Positions 16,178-25,373 of a DNA stretch of 64,000 nucleotides are shown here, in pieces. This stretch comes from an uncultured Arcanobacterium sp. (lineage in GTDB: Bacteria; Actinomycetota; Actinomycetes; Actinomycetales; Actinomycetaceae). How positions within the stretch are numbered: the first letter of the stretch is position 1; each line of letters starts with the position of its first letter. Position numbers and translations under genes: made by a program. The notes below the pieces were generated by a model. That model did no database searches. It saw only the letters and a program-made list of their open reading frames with translations, and was not told where the DNA came from. The DNA lies in the NCBI GenBank assembly GCA_958428545.1, contig CAUAGM010000001.1, positions 1 to 64,000 on the forward strand. Direction: 5' to 3'.

Positions 16178-17445
16178 TGAGCATATCTCTCAATTATGTT
16201 GCGCTTTCTGACGTCGGGCTTGTGAGAAAAAATAATCAAGACGCTGGGTATGCTTCGCAAAATCTTCTCGTCCTCGCAGACGGTATGGGAGGAGCTGCTG
16301 CTGGAGATATTGCTTCTTCCGTCACCGTGGCACATTTAGCCGAAGCTGACGACGTACACTCCCTCGACGATCTTTTACCGACGCTGCGTTCTGCCCTAGT
16401 CAAGACCCAACAAGAACTTGCTGATAGAGTGTTCGACGATCCTACGATTGCTGGTTTAGGAACAACCTGCATCGCAATTATGCGAACAAATAATAAACTC
16501 GCTATGGTTCACATCGGGGATTCTCGGGCATACCTGCTGCGAAATGGAAAATTTGCCCAAGTGACGCACGATCACACTCTCGTGCAATATCTCGTAGATC
16601 ATGGCGATCTCACCCCTGAAGAAGCCGCCCATCACCCTAAACGTAATGTGATTATGCGTGCTATCAGCGACACTCCTGAAAGTGTGGATCTCGACGAATC
16701 GGTACGAGAAGCAATTGCAGGAGACCGCTGGCTTCTGTGCTCAGACGGTCTTTTCGGTGTGGTGAGCAGTGAGACAATCAGTGCCACGCTCAGCACCTAT
16801 TCAGATCTGCGAGAGTGTGGAGAAGTACTTATCAGCTTGGCACTCGCTGGCGGAGCACCAGATAACGTAACCGTCGTTCTAGCAGACGTGATCGATAATT
16901 CAAACCTTCCACCTAACACTCATCTCCCTCATATTCCAGTTGTTGTCGGCTCTGCCGCTACCGATTACTCACGCCCTTCCCGTGGAAGCACCTCACCAGC
17001 AGGGCAAGCTGCAGCGCTACTAACTAAAGAATCAGGTGAAAACGACACCCCGTACAAAGAACATGAGCGTTCAACTGTTCGGCGAATTATCAGCCGTATC
17101 GTTTTTGCGCTTTTAGTTCTCGGCGTCATCGCCGCAGCGGTATGGGGTGGATATAGCTGGACCCAAACTCAATACTTCATATCTGCTCATAATGGGAAAA
17201 TTGCGATTTATCAAGGAATCCCTCAAGAAATTGGCTCATTTAGCTTCTATCATCTCGAAGAAGAAACTGATGTGAAAATTTCTGAGCTAACTCCTGTGGC
17301 TCAAGAGCGTCTCACATCACCCATCACCCGAGGATCACTCAAAGAAGCAAAACAAGTCGTCGCAAGTTTAGAAGCTCAGCGCGTCGTCTCAAGTAAATCC
17401 GCATCAACGTCAGAAACTTCCCCCTCATCGGGAGAAAAAGAATGA
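16177..17445 (+). CDS. pstP: PP2C-type Ser/Thr phosphatase
   Basis: A 422-residue membrane phosphatase. Its PP2C motifs are intact in order: SDVGLVRKNNQD, LADGMGGAAAGD (metal ligands), GLGTTC, HIGDSRAYLLRNG, LLCSDGLFG and GGAPDNVTVV. A membrane helix near residues 310-330 (IVFALLVLGVIAAAVWGGY) is followed by a ~90-residue extracytoplasmic part ending in a Ser/Thr tail. It reverses PknB phosphorylation. The start at 16177 (TGATG overlap with fhaB) gives the standard N-terminus MSISLNYVALSDVG; the open frame continues further upstream but lies within fhaB. Confidence 0.93.
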   Translation: MSISLNYVALSDVGLVRKNNQDAGYASQNLLVLADGMGGAAAGDIASSVTVAHLAEADDVHSLDDLLPTLRSALVKTQQELADRVFDDPTIAGLGTTCIAIMRTNNKLAMVHIGDSRAYLLRNGKFAQVTHDHTLVQYLVDHGDLTPEEAAHHPKRNVIMRAISDTPESVDLDESVREAIAGDRWLLCSDGLFGVVSSETISATLSTYSDLRECGEVLISLALAGGAPDNVTVVLADVIDNSNLPPNTHLPHIPVVVGSAATDYSRPSRGSTSPAGQAAALLTKESGENDTPYKEHERSTVRRIISRIVFALLVLGVIAAAVWGGYSWTQTQYFISAHNGKIAIYQGIPQEIGSFSFYHLEEETDVKISELTPVAQERLTSPITRGSLKEAKQVVASLEAQRVVSSKSASTSETSPSSGEKE

Positions 17446-18929
17446 GCACTGTGGATACAACGCCTGCCAGACCAGGGCGTTTTCAAGAAGTGTGGCTTTT
17501 GATTCTGGCGCTATCAATTCCACTATGCGCTTGGATTCTTATCACCTCTAATATCTCTGCAGATGGAAAACTCACTCTCCCTCAGATGTTTCTCCCCATC
17601 ACGATTGCTGCAATTGTGCTGGTTTTTGGCGCCCACGTGATGATCCGCACATGTGCACCGTGGGCCGATCCGATACTTTTTCCTACTGCTGTGGCTCTTA
17701 ATGGGCTTGGCTTAGCAATGATTCATAGAATTGATTATTCATTGATTGAGCAAGGCGACCACGCAGAAGTGCCTAATCAACTCATTCTCAGCGGCGGCGG
17801 GATTGTTTTGATGATGGCAGCAATCGGGATCATCAAAGATCACCGCAGGTTACGCAAATTTACCTATATTTCTCTTATCTTAGGAATCACACTTCTGATT
17901 TTGCCGCTCACCCCAGGGCTAGGGGTAAATGCTTACGGCGCTCGCCTATGGATCAACGTATTTGGCTTCTCATTCCAGCCTGCGGAACTCGCCAAAATCT
18001 GCTTTGCCGTATTTTTCTCAGGCTATCTCGTCTCACAACGCGATAATCTCGCATTGGCAGGCCCTAAAATTTTAGGAATCCAATTTCCTCAACTGCGGCA
18101 TTTTGCCCCTATTTTCCTTGCATGGGGAATCTGCTTAGGGATCCTTGCATTCGAAAACGATTTCGGCACTGCCTTGCTTTTCTTCAGCCTGTTCGTGGCA
18201 ATGCTATACGTTGCCACTCAACGAATTTCTTGGATCATTATCGGGCTTCTTCTATCGACAGGCGGGATTGCTTTCATCATCAAAGTGGCTCCTCATGTTC
18301 AAAATAGAATTACGATATGGCTCCACGCACTTGATCCAGTTATCTACGACCGCAGCCCTGGCTCATATCAGCTCGTACAAGGCTTATTTGGCATGGCAAA
18401 TGGCGGATTATTCGGAACAGGCTGGGCAGAGGGCTATCCGGCAAATGCCTTTGCCGCCAATTCTGATTTCATTATCCCCTCACTCGGTGAAGAGCTGGGG
18501 CTCACAGGCGTGCTCGCAATTCTATGCCTCTTCTTGCTGTTTGTGGAACGCGCAATTTCCACAGGTCTTCACCTCAATGACGGTTTCGGAAAGCTCCTTG
18601 CCACAGGCTTGGGATTCACCATCGCAATTCAATGCTTTGTGGTCGTTGGCGGAATCTCTCGCGTCATCCCTCTCACAGGCTTAGCAATGCCGTTTATGGC
18701 ACTTGGCGGATCAGCCCTCCTCACAAACTGGATTATCGTCGGTATTTTGCTCAGAATGTCTGATGATGCCCGCCGCCCTGCACTAGATTCGCCTATTCCT
18801 ATTTCAATGATTGATACGGGAGAATTGAGCAAGATTCTTGGCGACGATTCTATAGAAGATACTCAGCTTACAGATCGCAAAGATCACGATGATAACGACT
18901 CACATCCAACTCAGGTGGTGCACCTATGA
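17442..18929 (+). CDS. rodA: RodA/FtsW-family peptidoglycan glycosyltransferase
   Basis: A 495-residue SEDS protein with about ten to twelve membrane helices. Conserved stretches include the GARLWI block, FQPAELAKICFAVFFSGYL, the ENDFGTALLFF motif, GSYQLVQGLFGMANGGLFGTG, and the C-terminal PFMALGGSALLTNW. SEDS proteins polymerise lipid II glycan strands together with a class B PBP, here the pbpA product encoded next. Starts and stops overlap as ATGA on both sides. The last ~60 residues are a polar, Asp-rich cytoplasmic tail. Confidence 0.92.
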   Translation: MSTVDTTPARPGRFQEVWLLILALSIPLCAWILITSNISADGKLTLPQMFLPITIAAIVLVFGAHVMIRTCAPWADPILFPTAVALNGLGLAMIHRIDYSLIEQGDHAEVPNQLILSGGGIVLMMAAIGIIKDHRRLRKFTYISLILGITLLILPLTPGLGVNAYGARLWINVFGFSFQPAELAKICFAVFFSGYLVSQRDNLALAGPKILGIQFPQLRHFAPIFLAWGICLGILAFENDFGTALLFFSLFVAMLYVATQRISWIIIGLLLSTGGIAFIIKVAPHVQNRITIWLHALDPVIYDRSPGSYQLVQGLFGMANGGLFGTGWAEGYPANAFAANSDFIIPSLGEELGLTGVLAILCLFLLFVERAISTGLHLNDGFGKLLATGLGFTIAIQCFVVVGGISRVIPLTGLAMPFMALGGSALLTNWIIVGILLRMSDDARRPALDSPIPISMIDTGELSKILGDDSIEDTQLTDRKDHDDNDSHPTQVVHL

Positions 18930-20347
18930 ATCCGCCAATTAAAAAACTCACGGTCGTCATCACTCTCATGTTTGTCGTGCTGATGACTGCTTTAACGTAC
19001 ATTCATTTCTTCCAAGCTCCGAGCCTTAATGCCGACAGTCGAAATGCTCGAACTATTTATCGTGAATACAATACTGATCGAGGAGATATTATCGTTGCAG
19101 GCAGCGCTATCGCATCTTCTCAGCCCAGCAACGATAAATATAAGTATCAACGCACCTATACCAACGGTCCTCTCTATGCCGCGCTCACAGGCTATTTTTC
19201 TGTGCGTTACGATGCGCTCACAGGGCTTGAACGCGCCCAAAATTCCGTACTCAGCGGTTCTGATTCGAGCCTTTTCGCTCAGCGAATTCAAGATCTCATC
19301 ACAGGAAAACAACCTACTGGAGGATCTGTCTCGCTGACGATCAACCCAGAGGCACAAACGGCAGCTGCGCAAGCTCTGGGAAATCGTGCTGGAGCTGTCG
19401 TTGCAATCGAGCCATCAACAGGGCGCATTCTTGCGCTGCACTCTTCCCCCTCGTATGATCCAAATCAGCTTGCAAGCCATGATTGGGATACTGCACGGAA
19501 TGCTTGGGAGACTATCAGTAACGATCCAGCCAAACCAACGCTCAACCGAGCTACAGGCGGCGATCTTTATCCTCCCGGCTCTACATTTAAAATTATTACT
19601 GCGAGCGCAATGCTTGAATCAGGGCTAACTGCAGATTCTCTCATTGACGCACCGACAACCTATAATCTTCCTGGTAGTTCGGCTGTCGTCACCAACACCT
19701 CGGGTGCGTGCGGTGACGGTTCTGGTAAAGCAACGATGCGCACAGCTCTCGTTCTCTCCTGCAATACAGCTTTTGCTTCAGGAGCTGTCTCTTTAGGCAC
19801 TGATAAAATTATTCAGCAAGCTGAAGCATACGGTTTTAATAAAGAAGTAGATATCGGGCTTCCAACAAGCGCATCACTATTTCCTACGCCCGATGATGAT
19901 GCTGCGCTGGCATTGGATGCATTTGGGCAAAAAGATATTCAAGCAAGCGCGCTGCAAATGGCGATGGTCAGTGCAGCAGTTGCCAACCATGGTATACTCA
20001 TGAAACCGTATATCGTCGATGAGACTCTCACCTCTGATTTGCAGACAATCAGCCGCACAGAACCAAAAGAGTTTTCCCGCCCGATATCGCCTCAGACAGC
20101 CGATGAGCTTACGTCGATGATGAAAGACGTCGTCACCGCACATCCTTCAACAGGCGTTGCTGGGGTACCTACAGCAGGAAAAACTGGCACTGCAGAAAAC
20201 TCTGGAGAACCACACGCTTGGTATATGGCATTTGATGTTGCGCAGACACCACGTGTAGCTGTGGCAGTATTCGTTCAAAATGGCGGTGACGGCGCCTCTG
20301 AAGCAGGTCCAATTGCTGCGCGAGTGATAAAAGCGGTGGTGGGATAA
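18926..20347 (+). CDS. pbpA: Class B penicillin-binding protein (PbpA)
   Basis: A 473-residue transpeptidase anchored by an N-terminal helix (TVVITLMFVVLMTALTYIHF). The catalytic motifs are S219-T-F-K222, S278-C-N280 and K419-T-G421. The dimerisation/pedestal region (residues ~40-150) is short, as in actinobacterial PbpA. It cross-links glycan strands made by the SEDS partner and is the expected target of beta-lactams in this operon. A 113-bp gap separates it from pknB, the only sizeable gap in the operon and a possible site for a second promoter. Confidence 0.93.
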   Translation: MNPPIKKLTVVITLMFVVLMTALTYIHFFQAPSLNADSRNARTIYREYNTDRGDIIVAGSAIASSQPSNDKYKYQRTYTNGPLYAALTGYFSVRYDALTGLERAQNSVLSGSDSSLFAQRIQDLITGKQPTGGSVSLTINPEAQTAAAQALGNRAGAVVAIEPSTGRILALHSSPSYDPNQLASHDWDTARNAWETISNDPAKPTLNRATGGDLYPPGSTFKIITASAMLESGLTADSLIDAPTTYNLPGSSAVVTNTSGACGDGSGKATMRTALVLSCNTAFASGAVSLGTDKIIQQAEAYGFNKEVDIGLPTSASLFPTPDDDAALALDAFGQKDIQASALQMAMVSAAVANHGILMKPYIVDETLTSDLQTISRTEPKEFSRPISPQTADELTSMMKDVVTAHPSTGVAGVPTAGKTGTAENSGEPHAWYMAFDVAQTPRVAVAVFVQNGGDGASEAGPIAARVIKAVVG

Positions 20348-20460
20348 ATGCATTGTAATCGAATCGCAACTTATCTGAGCTGTATTCGCAGCACAAAATG
20401 GTGCAGTATTAACGAAGATGGCGTTCTGTGCGCAATATCCCCTGAAGGAGAAAATCTGAG

Positions 20461-22335
20461 ATGACTGATATTCCACATATTCTCGGCGGTCGCTACGAGG
20501 TTGGAGACCTCATTGGACGCGGCGGCATGGCACAAGTGCACATCGGATACGACACTCGTCTCTCGCGAACCATTGCAATTAAAATACTTCGTTCAGATCT
20601 TTCTTCTGACCCTACGTTCCTGGCACGTTTCAGAAGAGAAGCCCAATCGGCTGCTGCGCTTAATCATCCAGCGATTGTTGCTGTCTATGATACAGGCGAA
20701 GAAACTATTGTGAGTGATTCAGGGCGCACGCTGGCTCTTCCATATATCGTGATGGAATACGTCAAAGGGCGCACAGTTTCTACGCTCCTTAAGCATGGGC
20801 AAGCCCTGCCTATCAATGAGGCAGTGCAAATTGCGGTTGGCGTGCTCTCAGCACTTGAATACTCCCATTACGAAGGCATTATTCACCGTGATATCAAACC
20901 TGCCAATATTATGATCAGCCAAGATGGAAAAGTGAAGGTGATGGATTTCGGTATTGCTCGAGCAATTGCTGATTCCTCAGCCACAATGACTTCTACAAAT
21001 TCCGTTGTGGGTACAGCGCAATATCTTTCTCCTGAGCAGGCGCGAGGTGAAGTTGTTGATGCTCGATCTGACCTCTATTCAACTGGCTGCCTGATCTATG
21101 AACTGCTCACAGGAAAGCCTCCTTTCCAGGGGGATTCTGCAGTTGCTGTGGCATATCAGCACGTATCTGAGCCGCCTAAAGTTCCTTCCTTAATCGCACC
21201 AGATATTCCCGATGCGATCGACCGAGTAGTTATGAAATCTTTAGCGAAGAAACGCGAAGATCGCTATCAAACCGCATCTGAGATGCGCACCGATTTACTT
21301 GCAGCACTTCGAGGTGACGCTATACATGCTCCAGCAATCGGGACATGGGAGACATACGTCTCACCGTCACCACTGCCGCCTTCAGCGGCTGCAACTCAGT
21401 TAAATCCTGTGATCCCCGCAACTGCAGCAACCAACAGCTATCCATTCACTTCACAAACAGCTACCGATATCACTCCTGCAATCGAGGAAGAAGAGGAAAC
21501 TCAATCTAAAAAATGGCTGTGGGTCACGCTTGCTGTCCTCGGCGTTATCGTCGCAATGGCTGGACTCTTTTTCGGTCTGAAAGCAGCAGGATTATTAGGC
21601 ACAGATCCTTCCCTTGAAATCACTCAGGTTGACGTCCCTGATATGAAGGGAATGGACGAAGATGCGGCAAGAAAAGCACTCACTGAAGCAGGGCTAAAAA
21701 TTAAAGTGGGTGACGCCGTCAATGATGAAAAGATTCCAGAAGGTCAGTTCGTTTCATCTGATCCTGCTATCGGTACATCTGTGGATAAAGGATCAATAGT
21801 CACTGTACATTTCTCCGCTGGTATTGCCAACGTTAAAGTTCCAGACGTCACTGGGGGAACATCTACACAGGAAGAAGCACGTAAACAGCTTGAAGAAGCA
21901 GGTTTACGTGTTGGCAACGTTGAAACAACAGACGAACCAGGAATTGCACAAGGAATGGTTGTCAGCACTGACCCAGCTCCTGGAACCGTCATTCCAAAAC
22001 AAACTCCAGTCACGCTCTACGTTGCAAGTGGAGAAGTGAAAATTGATTCTTATATAGGGCTTTCTCTCTCTGAGGCTGAAAAATCTTTGAATGCTTTAAA
22101 GATTCAATTTGATACCGAACAAGTTTCATCAGATGAACCAGCTGGAACCATTGTGGGGCAAAATCCTGGGGCTGGGAAAATTGCGTATAATTCTCGGGTG
22201 AAACTCTCTATTTCCTCTGGAAAAGCCCCTACTCCAGCACCTGAGAATCCAGATAAAGAGAAAGAAAAAGAAAAGGAAAAGGAAAAAGAAGGCTCTGGCA
22301 CAACCCCACCAGGAGAAACCCCCTCGCATAACTAA
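20461..22335 (+). CDS. pknB: PknB-type receptor Ser/Thr kinase with three PASTA domains
   Basis: A 624-residue kinase. The cytoplasmic domain (~10-280) has the Gly-loop IGRGGMAQVH, K41, H142-R-D144, D162-F-G and a Thr/Ser-rich activation loop. A juxtamembrane linker with an acidic run precedes a membrane helix at ~351-378. Three PASTA repeats follow (~388-452, 453-522, 523-588), which sense muropeptides or lipid II. The tail is a Lys/Glu repeat (22254-22290) and a Pro/Thr end. AAGGAG stands upstream of the ATG. Only one kinase gene is present, whereas mycobacteria have pknA and pknB here. Confidence 0.95.
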   Translation: MTDIPHILGGRYEVGDLIGRGGMAQVHIGYDTRLSRTIAIKILRSDLSSDPTFLARFRREAQSAAALNHPAIVAVYDTGEETIVSDSGRTLALPYIVMEYVKGRTVSTLLKHGQALPINEAVQIAVGVLSALEYSHYEGIIHRDIKPANIMISQDGKVKVMDFGIARAIADSSATMTSTNSVVGTAQYLSPEQARGEVVDARSDLYSTGCLIYELLTGKPPFQGDSAVAVAYQHVSEPPKVPSLIAPDIPDAIDRVVMKSLAKKREDRYQTASEMRTDLLAALRGDAIHAPAIGTWETYVSPSPLPPSAAATQLNPVIPATAATNSYPFTSQTATDITPAIEEEEETQSKKWLWVTLAVLGVIVAMAGLFFGLKAAGLLGTDPSLEITQVDVPDMKGMDEDAARKALTEAGLKIKVGDAVNDEKIPEGQFVSSDPAIGTSVDKGSIVTVHFSAGIANVKVPDVTGGTSTQEEARKQLEEAGLRVGNVETTDEPGIAQGMVVSTDPAPGTVIPKQTPVTLYVASGEVKIDSYIGLSLSEAEKSLNALKIQFDTEQVSSDEPAGTIVGQNPGAGKIAYNSRVKLSISSGKAPTPAPENPDKEKEKEKEKEKEGSGTTPPGETPSHN

Positions 22336-22377
22336 ACTCGCAACCTAAACTTGCAACAGATACACAGTATTGCTCAC

Positions 22378-22393
22378 TGCTCCTCAAGGAGCA
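22378..22393. terminator. Small hairpin between convergent pknB and ywiC-like genes
   Basis: TGCTCC-TCAA-GGAGCA sits in the 62-bp gap between two convergent genes. An alternative ATTGCTC/GAGCAAT pairing is possible. No T-tract follows on either strand, so termination activity is uncertain. Confidence 0.35.
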
Positions 22394-22397
22394 ATGC

Positions 22398-23312
22398 TTA
22401 CCCAAAGAGCAGCGAGTATGCGTAGATAGCTGATAGAAACATTTCTGCGCTTCCTACGCATATCAGCAGTTTTTTCGAACTGAAGGAAACTCGTGCTGGT
22501 TTTAAGGCTCCTGAAGTACCTGAGGAATCTGAGATACTATTCGATCTTCTGATAGGTGTGTGTGCAATATACGTAAATATAGCGGCGCGAAGTGCAAGCA
22601 CGCACCATATGATCGGCACTAATCCACCCACAGCACCGCAACTCCATAAAAGCGCCGATACTGAGATGCCAACAATATGTGCGGCAATAGACAGCGCAAG
22701 AAATTTTATAGATATTCGCTCCCGTACCAGCGATTTTACAAACGGGATCGTGCTCCAAAAATAAAACGTGAGCAGCAGCGTCACTATCGTCACCTGCATA
22801 AAAGCTGCTGAGGTAAAAAGATAGTTGGCACCTTCATTCCTCCACAAAGCTGGAAGATACAACACCTCCCGCACACCGATATCCCACGCCACCGCACACA
22901 TCAACCCCGCAGCGCACACCTCGCAGGTGCGAGCAGTAAGCGAGCGATTTTTACGCTTGATTGCCTGCCACGCCGTCACCGCCGCAAAAGGCAAAAAACA
23001 CAGCACCCACGCAAGCAGAGCACCGCACAACCACAGCGCAGCTGCAGCGAGGATTGCCGTCACTAAAAACCACAACCGCATAGGAGGCAGATATGCACGA
23101 GAACGCCTCGCTTTCAGCCAATTTTCAGCGGCAAAAAAGAACGAATATCCCGAGAGCCACAGAGCACCCACAAGGATATGCTGCCAACGAAAACCACCGC
23201 CAACTACTCCCGTGAGATAGGGAAGAAGCGCCATCATCCATGCACCTTTTTGATTAGGAACCCACGAAATTTTTCGTGCAAGGCGAGGCTGGGCGACGTG
23301 AGTTTTACTCAT
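22398..23312 (-). CDS. YwiC-like family membrane protein
   Basis: A 304-residue protein with about nine hydrophobic segments. The family signature PNQKGAWMMALLPYLTG is at the N-terminus, and the FYFWSTIPFVKSLVRERIS loop is in the second half. YwiC-like proteins are widespread in actinobacteria and Bacillus, and their function is not known. The ATG at 23312 lies 4 bp after the yaaA stop; the frame extends upstream into yaaA, where alternative starts would overlap it. The two genes appear to share a transcript. Confidence 0.82.
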   Translation of the reverse strand: MSKTHVAQPRLARKISWVPNQKGAWMMALLPYLTGVVGGGFRWQHILVGALWLSGYSFFFAAENWLKARRSRAYLPPMRLWFLVTAILAAAALWLCGALLAWVLCFLPFAAVTAWQAIKRKNRSLTARTCEVCAAGLMCAVAWDIGVREVLYLPALWRNEGANYLFTSAAFMQVTIVTLLLTFYFWSTIPFVKSLVRERISIKFLALSIAAHIVGISVSALLWSCGAVGGLVPIIWCVLALRAAIFTYIAHTPIRRSNSISDSSGTSGALKPARVSFSSKKLLICVGSAEMFLSAIYAYSLLFG

Positions 23313-23316
23313 TTCT

Positions 23317-24186
23317 TTAGGATATAGCCTCTTCTTCATGCTGCACAATAGTGAGATGCCAGTGATTCTCTCCAGATTTTTTTGTGCGTGATTTTATGCG
23401 TGACGAAGCGAGGTTTGCTTCTCGCGATGTTGCTTTTGTGTGTGACGACGGAGCCAAAGTGAGTTCAATTGCTGAAGCTTTTCCTTGCTTCACAAGCACA
23501 TGCGCAAAATCTGCCAGCTCATGAGGGTTTTCAGGCGTTGAGGAAGATCGTATCAGCTCACCAGCTAAAAGACCTCGAAAATGCTTTGCGTTATGGCTAA
23601 TCACCGTTCGTTTTCCGCCCTTTTCACGTACGGCATTAACTGTGACTACTGAAGTTTCCTCACTAGGCGTCCATACGTTATATGAACTAGATCGGCAATC
23701 TACCACTAGCTCATCTTCTGCTAAAAGAATTTCTTTCAGTGCGCGCTTCCAGATCGTAGAGGTGTTGCCCGCTTGAGGAAGTTTCACGCCCATTGCCAAA
23801 CGATAGGAAGGGATATGATCGGAAAGTTTAGTGACGCCGAAAAGAGCAGAAAAAATCAGAATCTGCTCATTTGCGCGAGCGAGCATCTGAGCGCTACCAG
23901 CCACGCTAGGCAGATCCATCGCCTCAAAAAGTACTCCTGAATATACACTCCATGCTGGAGCACATGGATTTTTGCGAAGATTTATTTGAGCGTATACCTG
24001 CGGCGCCACTTTCTTTCCTACCTCAAGTATCTTTAGCGCATCGTCACGCTCAGAAACTTTTTCAAGCTCTTCTAGGAGCAAAGCACGCGTTGGCGTTAAT
24101 TCTGGAAAAGCCAACAAATTAAGATCCAGCTTCGGGCCTCTCGATGGCGTCGTTTTGCCTTCCGATGGTGGGAGAAAAATTTTCAT
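23317..24186 (-). CDS. yaaA: YaaA/DUF328 peroxide stress protein
   Basis: A 289-residue YaaA homologue. MKIFLPPSEGKT at the start, FSALFGVTKLSDHIPSYRLA in the middle and VDCRSSSYNVW are the family blocks. In E. coli YaaA lowers free iron under hydrogen peroxide stress and binds DNA. The C-terminal ~35 residues are Lys/Ser/Arg-rich and probably disordered. There is no Shine-Dalgarno; a TAATCT hexamer ends 6 nt before the ATG, so the mRNA is probably leaderless. The neighbouring ZIP transporter fits a metal and oxidative stress context but is a separate unit. Confidence 0.9.
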   Translation of the reverse strand: MKIFLPPSEGKTTPSRGPKLDLNLLAFPELTPTRALLLEELEKVSERDDALKILEVGKKVAPQVYAQINLRKNPCAPAWSVYSGVLFEAMDLPSVAGSAQMLARANEQILIFSALFGVTKLSDHIPSYRLAMGVKLPQAGNTSTIWKRALKEILLAEDELVVDCRSSSYNVWTPSEETSVVTVNAVREKGGKRTVISHNAKHFRGLLAGELIRSSSTPENPHELADFAHVLVKQGKASAIELTLAPSSHTKATSREANLASSRIKSRTKKSGENHWHLTIVQHEEEAIS

Positions 24187-24198
24187 ACAACTAGATTA
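24187..24198 (-). promoter_or_regulatory. yaaA -10 hexamer, leaderless arrangement
   Basis: On the minus strand TAATCT is followed by AGTTGT and the ATG. The geometry is identical to that at nadE and serS. Confidence 0.5.
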
Positions 24199-24401
24199 GC
24201 GAATTGATCGTGATTCAATCATCAAATTGCCTGCCGCACTGGTTATCGAGGGAAAGCCAGAAACCTTGTGTATACCACACTATTTCATCAGCAGCCGAGA
24301 AGAAGCAGACACCAGTAAATGCCGAAGAGCAGCAGAGAGCCACAAAAACAGTGGCGAGGAGGAGCACAATAGAGATCAGTAGGGAGCAGCGCAAACACCA
24401 A

Positions 24402-25304
24402 TCAGAGAAATAAAAGCAGCGACAATGCCATCACTGCCATGCCAGCAATCAGACCATAAATTGCGTGATGATGCTCTCCATATTTTTCAGCTGTTGGAAG
24501 CAGTTCATCAAGTGAAATAAACACCATCACACCAGCAACAGCAGCAAAAACAATACCAAAAATAGTATCGTTTAAGAACTGGCTCAAAAGTGCCCAGCCG
24601 ATTAGTGCACCTAACGGCTCTGAAAGACCTGATGCAAAGGAAAGCCAGAAACCTTTCTTGCGTGAACCTGTGGCGTAATAGATCGGCACAGAGACGGCTA
24701 TGCCCTCTGGGATATTATGGATAGCAATAGCAACTGCCACAGGAATAGCCAATTCTGGTGCTTGCAAGCCAGAAAGGAAGGTAGCAAAGCCTTCAGGAAA
24801 ATTATGGATCGCGAGCGCAAGTGCCGTCACCACACCGACTCGCATCAGGTGGGGATCTCTACTTAAACTCTTCGCTTTTCCACCCGACTTCTCGACGTCT
24901 GACCATACAGAGCCTGGCTGTATAATGCTTGACTCAAAATCTTGCAGTTCGTGATATTCATGCGGGTTTGCAGCTTCTGGCACAAAACGATCAAGGAGAG
25001 CAATTACTGCCACGCCAGCAAAAAATGCGGCCGTGACGATCCATGTGGAAGATGTATCAGAATGCTCAGCCATAATCGCTTCGCGTGCATTAGGCATAAT
25101 TTCCACAAAGGAAACGTAGATCATCACGCCTGCAGAAAATCCTAAAGAAGTAGCCAAAAATGCTGCGTTGGTACGCTTGGCAAAGAAAGCAATTGCCGAG
25201 CCGATACCGGTGGCAAGCCCTGCAAGCAAGGTCAGAAAAAACGCAAAAATCGCCGGATTCACATCTAGCAAAGCATTTAAGGAATTAAACGAAGCTGCAA
25301 TCAC
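24402..25304 (-). CDS. zupT: ZIP-family metal transporter (ZupT-like)
   Basis: A 300-residue ZIP protein with eight predicted helices. The binuclear metal site is clear: AIHNFPEGFATF in helix 4 and AIHNIPEGIAVS in helix 5. The first helices read LLAGLATGIGSAIAFF and LGFSAGVMIYVSFVEIMP. The cytoplasmic loop between helices 3 and 4 (~110-150) is Glu/Asp/Ser-rich rather than His-rich. ZupT-type proteins import Zn, Fe, Mn or Co. The start is GTG without a Shine-Dalgarno; TACGAT lies 8 nt upstream, so this may also be leaderless. It is the third metal importer in the window. Confidence 0.9.
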   Translation of the reverse strand: MIAASFNSLNALLDVNPAIFAFFLTLLAGLATGIGSAIAFFAKRTNAAFLATSLGFSAGVMIYVSFVEIMPNAREAIMAEHSDTSSTWIVTAAFFAGVAVIALLDRFVPEAANPHEYHELQDFESSIIQPGSVWSDVEKSGGKAKSLSRDPHLMRVGVVTALALAIHNFPEGFATFLSGLQAPELAIPVAVAIAIHNIPEGIAVSVPIYYATGSRKKGFWLSFASGLSEPLGALIGWALLSQFLNDTIFGIVFAAVAGVMVFISLDELLPTAEKYGEHHHAIYGLIAGMAVMALSLLLFL

Positions 25305-25373
25305 AGAAGATAATCGTAGCGAATCGAACTTTTATCTCATGGGCACAATTACCCAGCAGATTCCTTTAGCTTG

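Noticed and set aside
22254..22290. Purine-rich AAAGAG/AAAGAA run considered as a tandem repeat element
   Set aside because: It is the codon run for the Lys/Glu tail of PknB and is explained by the gene.
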